A model generated the notes under the pieces. The model worked only from the letters and a program-made list of their open reading frames with translations, had not been told where the DNA came from and made no database searches. From UMGS687 sp964383665 (GTDB lineage: Bacteria > Bacillota > Clostridia > Christensenellales > UBA1242), in NCBI GenBank assembly GCA_964383665.1, contig CAYLHO010000001.1:248001-312000 (forward strand): a stretch of 64,000 bases of DNA. Reading direction: 5' to 3'. This document shows, piece by piece, positions 58,430 to 64,000 of the stretch (position 1 is its first letter; every line of letters begins with the position of its first letter). Both the position numbers and the translations under genes were made by a program.

Positions 58430-58467
58430 AAACAAAAAAAAATAAAACATTTTTTATGTTTTATTTT
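58430..58467 (-). terminator. rlmN terminator overlapping the rpe promoter
   Basis: Minus strand AAAATAAAACAT-AAAAA-ATGTTTTATTTTTTTTT; its tail runs into the rpe promoter region (TGCTAAAAT). Confidence 0.7.
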
Positions 58468-59503
58468 CTTGTTTTAAAATTTTATTTCGAAGTTGCCCGC
58501 ATGCCCCTTCAATATCCTCGCCCATCGTTCGCCTAACGGTTGCGCTCATTCCAAGTTCCTCAAGTTTCTTTTGAAATGCATAAACTTGGTGTTTTCCCGT
58601 TCCTTTAAGCCCGCGTTCCTCAACTGGATTAAGAGGAATTAAGTTAATGTGGGTTGGAAAACCTTTAAGCAAATTCCTAAGATGTTGTGCATCTTCAAAG
58701 CTGTCGTTAACGCCATCGATAAGTGCATACTCGAAAACAACTCGCCTTCCTGTTTTTTCAAAATAATATTTTGCAGCGCTTGAAACTTCATTAAGCGAAT
58801 ATGCATTTGCAATTGGCATTATTGTTTTTCTTTTTTCGTCAACTGGAGCGTGGAGCGAAATTGTTAATGTTATTGAAAACCCGTCGTCGGCAAGTTGCTT
58901 AATTTTGTCGGCAAGCCCGCAGGTTGAAAGCGAAATGTTCCTCTGACTTATGTTAAGAGAATATGGCGCATTAACAAGTTTAATAAATTTTGTGACTTGT
59001 TCAAAATTATCAAGTGGTTCGCCGCTTCCCATTAAAACAATGTTGGTTATTTTTCGATTTTCGCGGTTACCCCCAAGTTCTTTGTTAACAGCCAAAACCT
59101 GCCCCAAAATTTCGCTTGCATTAAGGTTTCTAACAAGGCCGTTAAGTCCGCTTGCGCAAAATTTGCAACCCATTCTGCAACCAACCTGGGTTGAAACGCA
59201 AATTGTGTTTCCATATTTATATCGCATCAAAACCCCTTCAATAATGTTCCCATCTTGAAGTTTGTAGATATATTTTGCTGTTTTATCTTGCCCAACAAGT
59301 TTTTTATAAATTGTTACAGGATTTGAAACGTAATTTTCTGAAAGCTGTTGACGAAAACTTTTTGGAAGCGATGTCATTTCATCAATTGCAACTCCGCTGA
59401 AAGCAAACTCAAAAATTTGTTTCGCGCGAAAACTTTGTTGCCCAAGTTTGTCAACAATTTCCTTAACTTCATCAAAACTTAAATCTAAAAAACTCTGTTT
59501 CAA
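58454..59503 (-). CDS. rlmN: 23S rRNA (A2503-C2)/tRNA methyltransferase RlmN
   Basis: 349 residues, radical SAM methyl synthase. Cluster ligands C109-x3-C113-x2-C116 (GCRMGCKFCASG) and the methyl-carrying Cys in GEDIEGACGQL near the C-terminus. MGSGEPLDNFE is the SAM-binding loop. TTG start at 59503 with GGAAGGAAA upstream; it overlaps the fmt stop (TTGA). Coupled in priA-def-fmt-rlmN. Confidence 0.95.
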   Translation of the reverse strand: MKQSFLDLSFDEVKEIVDKLGQQSFRAKQIFEFAFSGVAIDEMTSLPKSFRQQLSENYVSNPVTIYKKLVGQDKTAKYIYKLQDGNIIEGVLMRYKYGNTICVSTQVGCRMGCKFCASGLNGLVRNLNASEILGQVLAVNKELGGNRENRKITNIVLMGSGEPLDNFEQVTKFIKLVNAPYSLNISQRNISLSTCGLADKIKQLADDGFSITLTISLHAPVDEKRKTIMPIANAYSLNEVSSAAKYYFEKTGRRVVFEYALIDGVNDSFEDAQHLRNLLKGFPTHINLIPLNPVEERGLKGTGKHQVYAFQKKLEELGMSATVRRTMGEDIEGACGQLRNKILKQENKT

Positions 59504-60411
59504 AATTTCCTTCCGTTTAAATAACTTTTCGCGTCCATAACTTTCGAGCCCGGCGCTTGAAGTTTTAAAATTCTAATTGCCCCATTCATGCACTTAATAA
59601 CAAGCCCTTCCTTAACGCTTGCACAAACAATTTCGCCGTTTTCAATTCCAGCTCCAAGTTGCGGCTCTTTTTTAACTTCATAAACTTTAATCTTTTCCCC
59701 GTTATGAAGCATATATGCAACGTTTGATGGATTTAGCGCACGAACTTTATTAAACAAACTTTCCATTGTGTTTGAAAAATCAAGCTGGCAATCCTCTTTC
59801 TTAATCATTTTTGTGAATGTTGCTTCCGCGCTGTTTTGAACTTCCTCTTTAACCTCGCCTTTCCCAAGAGCATCAACAGCAAAAGAAAGCAAGTCTGCTC
59901 CAAGAACAGAAAGTCTTTTCGAAAGTTCGCCGCCGGTTTCATTTTCGCCAATTTCAGTTTCTGCCTTGAAAAGCATGTTCCCCGCATCAACTTCTTTAAC
60001 AATTCGCATAATTGTTACGCCGGTTTTCTTTTCGCCGTTCAAAATTGCCGAAACAATTGGCGATGCCCCGCGATATTTTGGCAAAAGCGAACCATGAACA
60101 TTAATTGTCCCAAGTTTTGGAATGTTAATTAATTCATCTGAAAGAATTTGACCATATGAAACAACAACCATAAGGTCGGGGTTAAGTTCTTTAATTTTTT
60201 CAACGCCAGAGATCCTTATTTTGTCAAACTGCAAAACGTTAACATTGTTTTCAATTGCACTTTTTTTAAGAGGGCAAAACTCAATTTTGTTTCCCCTTGA
60301 ATTTGGTTTGTCGGGTTGACAAACCGCCGCCAAAATTTCATGGCCGTCGGAAATCAATCGTTCAAAACTGGGAACGGAAAACTCGCTCCCTCCAAGAAAA
60401 ACAATTTTCAT
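59500..60411 (-). CDS. fmt: Methionyl-tRNA formyltransferase
   Basis: 303 residues, formylates initiator Met-tRNA. MKIVFLGGSEFSVPSFERL opens the Rossmann-like domain; NVHGSLLPKYRGASP carries the catalytic Asn/His and folate site, and TGVTIMRIVKEVDAGNML follows. The C-terminal tRNA-binding beta-barrel spans about 205-303. The ATG overlaps the def stop (TGATG), so the two are coupled, matching their joint role in N-formyl-Met metabolism. Confidence 0.96.
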   Translation of the reverse strand: MKIVFLGGSEFSVPSFERLISDGHEILAAVCQPDKPNSRGNKIEFCPLKKSAIENNVNVLQFDKIRISGVEKIKELNPDLMVVVSYGQILSDELINIPKLGTINVHGSLLPKYRGASPIVSAILNGEKKTGVTIMRIVKEVDAGNMLFKAETEIGENETGGELSKRLSVLGADLLSFAVDALGKGEVKEEVQNSAEATFTKMIKKEDCQLDFSNTMESLFNKVRALNPSNVAYMLHNGEKIKVYEVKKEPQLGAGIENGEIVCASVKEGLVIKCMNGAIRILKLQAPGSKVMDAKSYLNGRKF

Positions 60412-60869
60412 CAGTCTTTAATCTCCTCCAACATTTTATCAATGAAAAGAATCCCATCAAGGTGGTCGATTTCATGGCACAAAACTCTTGCAAGATATTT
60501 TTCTCCCATAATCTCAAAATCATAGCCATAGCGGTCTTGCGCTTTAACTTTAACAATTTTAGGGCGAGCAACATAGCCTCGCGTTTTGCAAACACTAAGG
60601 CAGCCTTCTTCGTCGATGTCGTTTCCTTCTTCATAAACTATTTCTGGATTAATAAGTTCCAAAAACATATTGTTTGGCTCAACAATAACAACACGTTTTA
60701 AAACACCAACTTGAACAGCAGCAATTCCAACGCCGTTGTTCTTGTGCATTGTTTCTTTCATGTCGTCAAGAAGTTCCCAAAGTTTTTCGTCGAAATCGTT
60801 AACTTTTTTGCTTCTTTTTCTTAAAAATTCAATATCACTTTCATTAGTAACAACATTTCTTGTTGCCAT
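60411..60869 (-). CDS. def: Peptide deformylase
   Basis: 152 residues. Metal ligands C90 (EEGCLSV), H132 and H136 (CHEIDHLDG) with catalytic E133. Motif 1 reads GVGIAAVQVG, with V52 where Pro is usual (GxGLAAPQ), a modest deviation. It removes the formyl group from nascent proteins. Ribosome site AAGGAGATA. In operon with priA upstream (9 bases) and fmt downstream. Confidence 0.95.
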   Translation of the reverse strand: MATRNVVTNESDIEFLRKRSKKVNDFDEKLWELLDDMKETMHKNNGVGIAAVQVGVLKRVVIVEPNNMFLELINPEIVYEEGNDIDEEGCLSVCKTRGYVARPKIVKVKAQDRYGYDFEIMGEKYLARVLCHEIDHLDGILFIDKMLEEIKD

Positions 60870-60878
60870 ACTATCTCC

Positions 60879-63077
60879 TTAACTTAAACTTTGTGGGTTA
60901 ATTTCAACAAAGCAAGAAACCTTTGGCGTTTTTGCCTTGTCACATGCATTATACACTTTTTGAATTAAATTATCAATATTTTCGCCCTTCAAGCGAACAA
61001 GAATTTGATATCTAAATTTCTGTTTAATCCTTGAAACCGGCGATTTCATTGCGTTAAGATAAATAAAGTTGCTTGGGGATTGTTTTTTCTCTTCCAAAAT
61101 TTCCTCGTAACAAATTTTTGCAGAGGTTTTAACTTCTTCCTCTCTTTCCCCATTAAACATAACTCGAAGTATTGTTGAAAACGGAGGGAAAAGAGTTGTT
61201 TTTCTTAAGTTGATTTCTCGTTTATAAAACCCCTTATAATCATAATTTGCTGCCAAATTATAAACATATTTTTTCGGTGAATATGTTTGAAGAACAACTT
61301 TTCCTTCGCTTTCGCTTCGCCCCGCCCTTCCTGCAACTTGCGTTATAAGCGCAAAAGTTCGTTCAGCGCTTTTATAGTGGCTTTGGAAAAGCCCTTGATC
61401 GGCATCTAAAATTCCAACAACCGTCACATCTGGGAAATCATGCCCTTTTGCAATCATTTGCGTTCCAATCAAAACCCCTGGCTTGAGTTTCGAAAATGCT
61501 GAAAGAATTTTTTGATGGGCGTCCTTGGTTCTCGTTGTGTCGTTATCCATTCTCAAAACTGGAACATTTGGAAAAATCTTTTTGAATTGATCAACAACAT
61601 TTTCTGTTCCAATTGCCCCTTCTCGAATGTGGGTGCTTCCGCATTCTGGGCAAGCGGTTAAAACCTTAAATTTTTTCCCGCAAAAATGGCAAACAAGTTT
61701 ATTTTCGCTTTTGTGATGGACAAGAGAAACATCGCAATCTGAACATTTTGCAACATATCCACACTCCCGACAGCGCAAGAAAGAAACATAACCGCGCCGA
61801 TTCAAAAACAAAATTGCTTGTTTGTTTTGCTTAAAACATTCGTCAAGCTCGCCAAGCAAACGTCTTGAAAAAACACTGTTGTTCCCGCTTCTAATTTCGC
61901 CAAGCATGTCAACAATTTCAATACTTGGCATGTCCTTTCCATTAACGCGAAGAGGAAGCTCAACAATTTCAATTTTGCCTTCCGAAGCAGTGAAATATGT
62001 TTCAATGCTTGGAGTTGCACTTCCCAAAACAAGACTGCACGAATTGAATTTTGCGCGGAAAGAAGCAACGTCGAATGTGTTATATCTTGGGTTCGATTCA
62101 CTTACATACGACCCGTCGTGCTCCTCGTCAATAATAATCACTCCCAAATTCTTTAATGGAGCAAAAACCGCGCTTCTTGCTCCAATTGCAATTTTTGCAT
62201 CTCCCGAAAGTAATCTGTTCCATTCGTCAAATCTTTCGCCTGCCGAAAGTCCGCTGTGCAAAATTGCAACCATGTTTCCAAATCGGTCTTTAAAATTTCT
62301 TAAAACTTGAGGGGTTAAAGAAATTTCAGGAACAAGCATAATTGCCGTTTTCCCGTTCGAAATTTCTCTTTCAATAATGTTCATGTAAACTTCGGTTTTT
62401 CCGCTTCCGGTTACACCATGAAGAAGAAATGTTTTGTTTCCATGAATTTTTTCAAGAGCATTTTTTTGCGCAGGATTAAGAACATGTTTATTTGAATTTA
62501 AAGTTTCCAAATCCTTCATTGGTTGTCGAAATTTTTGAACTTTTTTTTCAACAATAATCCCACTTTTTTCAAGATTTTTTAATGCAGATTGAGAAAAATC
62601 TTTTAAACCAAGCGGGTCAATTATTTTGTTTTTAAGAAGAAAATCAACAATTTCTTGCTGTTTTTTTGCATTTTTATTTAATTTTAATGAATTTATATTG
62701 AAATTTTCATTCAAAACATAACTGCTAACAAAAACAGGTTTAATTTTTTCTCCGCGCATTTGAGACGGAATGAAAAGCCGCAAACAATCAACAATTTTAA
62801 GATGAAATTTATGTTTCATAAAATTTGCAAGTTCAATCATTTCTGGCAAAATTATTGGCTCTTTATCGAGAAGAGAAATTATTGATTTAAGTTTTGAAGA
62901 AGAAAGCGACGATGTTTCTTTTGTTTGAAGAATGTATCCTTCAATTTTTCTTGGTCCAAACGGAACAAGAGCGCGCCTTCCAACAAGTTTTTCATGCTCA
63001 AAAAAAGAAGGAATTTCATAATCGAAAACCTTGTCAACTTCGCTGCTGCTAACTTCAACAATAACTTCTGCAATCAT
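60879..63077 (-). CDS. priA: Primosomal protein N' (PriA helicase)
   Basis: 732 residues, restarts replication at collapsed forks. N-terminal 3'-end-binding domain (VFDYEIP, RALVPFGPRKIEGYI), helicase motif I GVTGSGKTEVY, DEEH box (IIIDEEHDGSY), and two interleaved zinc sites (CRECGYVAKCSDCD and CHFCGKKFKVLTACPECGS). Motif VI is QVAGRAGRSE. The start is set at the ATG at 63077, seven bases after TAAAAT; the ATG at 63083 lies against the -10 box. Leaderless; first gene of priA-def-fmt-rlmN. Confidence 0.95.
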   Translation of the reverse strand: MIAEVIVEVSSSEVDKVFDYEIPSFFEHEKLVGRRALVPFGPRKIEGYILQTKETSSLSSSKLKSIISLLDKEPIILPEMIELANFMKHKFHLKIVDCLRLFIPSQMRGEKIKPVFVSSYVLNENFNINSLKLNKNAKKQQEIVDFLLKNKIIDPLGLKDFSQSALKNLEKSGIIVEKKVQKFRQPMKDLETLNSNKHVLNPAQKNALEKIHGNKTFLLHGVTGSGKTEVYMNIIEREISNGKTAIMLVPEISLTPQVLRNFKDRFGNMVAILHSGLSAGERFDEWNRLLSGDAKIAIGARSAVFAPLKNLGVIIIDEEHDGSYVSESNPRYNTFDVASFRAKFNSCSLVLGSATPSIETYFTASEGKIEIVELPLRVNGKDMPSIEIVDMLGEIRSGNNSVFSRRLLGELDECFKQNKQAILFLNRRGYVSFLRCRECGYVAKCSDCDVSLVHHKSENKLVCHFCGKKFKVLTACPECGSTHIREGAIGTENVVDQFKKIFPNVPVLRMDNDTTRTKDAHQKILSAFSKLKPGVLIGTQMIAKGHDFPDVTVVGILDADQGLFQSHYKSAERTFALITQVAGRAGRSESEGKVVLQTYSPKKYVYNLAANYDYKGFYKREINLRKTTLFPPFSTILRVMFNGEREEEVKTSAKICYEEILEEKKQSPSNFIYLNAMKSPVSRIKQKFRYQILVRLKGENIDNLIQKVYNACDKAKTPKVSCFVEINPQSLS

Positions 63078-63084
63078 TAACATT

Positions 63085-63112
63085 ATTTTAACAAAAAAAG
63101 AACAATTCTCAA
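63085..63112 (-). promoter_or_regulatory. Leaderless promoter of priA-def-fmt-rlmN
   Basis: Minus strand TTGAGA, 16-base spacer, TAAAAT, 7 bases, ATG at 63077. The -35 lies in the loop side of the rpoZ terminator hairpin. Confidence 0.7.
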
Positions 63113-63134
63113 AGTGGAATTGTTCTTTTTTTTG
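63093..63134 (-). terminator. rpoZ terminator nested with the priA promoter
   Basis: Minus strand AAAAGAACAATTC-CACTTTGA-GAATTGTTCTTTTTTT; the hairpin spans the priA -35 box. Confidence 0.8.
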
Positions 63135-63145
63135 TCTTAAATTGA

Positions 63146-63340
63146 TTAATTGTCCGCTGCAATTTTTCCGTTGTAAATTTCGTCTGCTGCAAGGCTTATT
63201 GCCTTCTTTTCGCTTTTTTCAATTTCAGCTGGAATTCTTTTTTCAAGTTCTTTAGCACGTTTTGCCATAACAACCGAAAGTTTGTACTTATTCCCATCTG
63301 TTCTTTTAACAAGTTCATCAATTGGTGGTTCAATCATCAT
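63146..63340 (-). CDS. rpoZ: RNA polymerase omega subunit
   Basis: 64 residues. IDELVKRTDGNKYKLSVVMAKRAKEL is the omega signature, followed by KKAISLAADEIYNGKI. It assists beta' folding in RNA polymerase. Ribosome site AAAGGAGAAA nine bases before the ATG at 63340 (a second ATG follows directly). Usually between gmk and coaBC/priA; here directly before priA, which keeps part of that order. Confidence 0.93.
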   Translation of the reverse strand: MMIEPPIDELVKRTDGNKYKLSVVMAKRAKELEKRIPAEIEKSEKKAISLAADEIYNGKIAADN

Positions 63341-63396
63341 AAGCCATTTCTCCTTTAATCTTTGCGTATTATATCACACATTTTTTGTTTTGTAAA

Positions 63397-64000
63397 TTAT
63401 TTTTTGATTAACTTTAGAAATTCCTCTTCGCCAATAATTTCAATTCCAAGTTTTTTTGCTTTCTCAAGCTTGCTTCCCGCATTTTCCCCTGCAACAACAA
63501 GATTTGTTTCCTTCCCAACGGAAGAAAGAACAACTGCTCCGTTTTCCTCAAGAAGTTTTGTTGCTTGAAGTCTCGACATCGAAAGCGAACCTGTTAAAAC
63601 AACTTTTCTTCCCGCAAGTTTAAGATTGTCGTTTGATTTTGCAACTTGCGGATTAACACCTTTTTCAAACAGGCGCTCAATTTCGGCAATATTTTCCTCG
63701 TTGTTAAAATAATCATAAATGCTTTTTGCAACAATTTCGCCAACATCACGGATTGAAACAAGTTGCTCATAGGTTGCATTTTTAATATTGTTAAACGACT
63801 TAAAATTTTGGACTAAATCCTTGGCCGTTTTTGTTCCAACATTTTTAATTCCAAGTGCAAAAATGAAGGAAGAAAGCGAAACATTTTTGCTTTTTTCAAT
63901 TGAAGCAAGAAGGTTTTCCGCCTTTTTATCTTTAAATTTGTCAAGAGTTAAAAGTTGGTCATATGTTAACTCATAAATGTCGGAAAGTTTACGAAGCCCA
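63397..64000 (-). CDS. ligA: NAD-dependent DNA ligase LigA, C-terminal part only
   Basis: The frame is open to the right window edge and encodes the last 200 or so residues. The helix-hairpin-helix domain (LRKLSDIYELTYDQLLTLDKF, FALGIKNVGTKTAKDL, IRDVGEIVAKSI) is followed by a BRCT domain (GRKVVLTGSLSMSR to the end). It seals Okazaki-fragment nicks. The N-terminal adenylation and OB domains lie outside the window. Confidence 0.93.
   Translation of the reverse strand, partial: GLRKLSDIYELTYDQLLTLDKFKDKKAENLLASIEKSKNVSLSSFIFALGIKNVGTKTAKDLVQNFKSFNNIKNATYEQLVSIRDVGEIVAKSIYDYFNNEENIAEIERLFEKGVNPQVAKSNDNLKLAGRKVVLTGSLSMSRLQATKLLEENGAVVLSSVGKETNLVVAGENAGSKLEKAKKLGIEIIGEEEFLKLIKK

Overview
The window is an AT-rich stretch of a bacterial chromosome, almost fully coding, with gaps nearly always under 150 bases. 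The gene set is that of an anaerobic, Gram-positive, Clostridia-like member of the Bacillota. Indicators are rpmB next to yloU-yloV, dprA-topA near hslVU, lepA-hemW, priA-def-fmt-rlmN, alpha2-type GlyRS, and sporulation-linked genes (yunB, a SpoVB-type flippase, YetF/DUF421 plus DUF4363, and an unlisted 32-codon spoVM). Many synteny blocks are eroded relative to Bacillus subtilis and two proteins are short forms (AlaRS, YigZ). This suggests an uncultured gut-type Clostridia lineage with a reduced genome; that placement is inference.

Layout. 1-2.5 kb: a collagen-like surface protein cut by the window edge, two unknown genes and a GNAT enzyme. 2.5-5 kb: a cadC-cadA metal-resistance operon with its operator inside the promoter. 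5-12.4 kb: yunB, tRNA-Val(GAC), pgk-tpiA, a serine palmitoyltransferase-like enzyme, yloU-yloV and rpmB. 12.4-26.7 kb: alaS, a membrane zinc protease, thioredoxin, an RseC-like protein, hslV-hslU-tcdA, dprA-topA, a class A PBP, tyrS-yigZ and recX-acpS. 26.7-34.7 kb: two lineage-type unknowns, a stand-alone GlmU acetyltransferase domain, glyS, lepA-hemW, a GlpQ-type phosphodiesterase and a PIN-domain protein. 34.8-38.4 kb: a 1175-residue BspA-like surface protein. 38.4-44.1 kb: rarA, an unknown protein with a GH94-like tail, spoVM, an ABC ATPase-permease pair and a YkvI-type transporter. 44.2-49 kb: an operon of a Ppx/GppA-HD-like protein, an exported trypsin-PDZ lipoprotein and an MreB-like actin, then a ferredoxin and two half-size TauE proteins. 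49-57.7 kb: a second surface protein, iscS-iscU, spoVB-like, LysM, two conserved genes and DUF421-DUF4363. 57.7-64 kb: priA-def-fmt-rlmN, rpe, rpoZ and the 3' end of ligA.

How it works together. Most genes are housekeeping: translation (tRNA-Val, three aminoacyl-tRNA synthetases, rpmB, lepA, def, fmt, rlmN), glycolysis, replication and repair (priA, ligA, dprA, topA, rarA, recX), proteolysis (hslVU) and Fe-S assembly. Accessory content is mainly cell surface (collagen-like, BspA-like, coiled-coil anchored protein, PDZ protease) and sporulation. No mobile element, CRISPR array or prophage was seen.

Most notable: (1) the spoVM gene at 41184-41282; (2) the GppA-like/protease/actin-like operon; (3) a recurring leaderless promoter layout, a -10 box 6-9 bases before the start codon with no ribosome site, shared by at least nine genes; (4) terminators that physically overlap the next promoter; (5) an SPT-like enzyme in a Clostridia-type genome.
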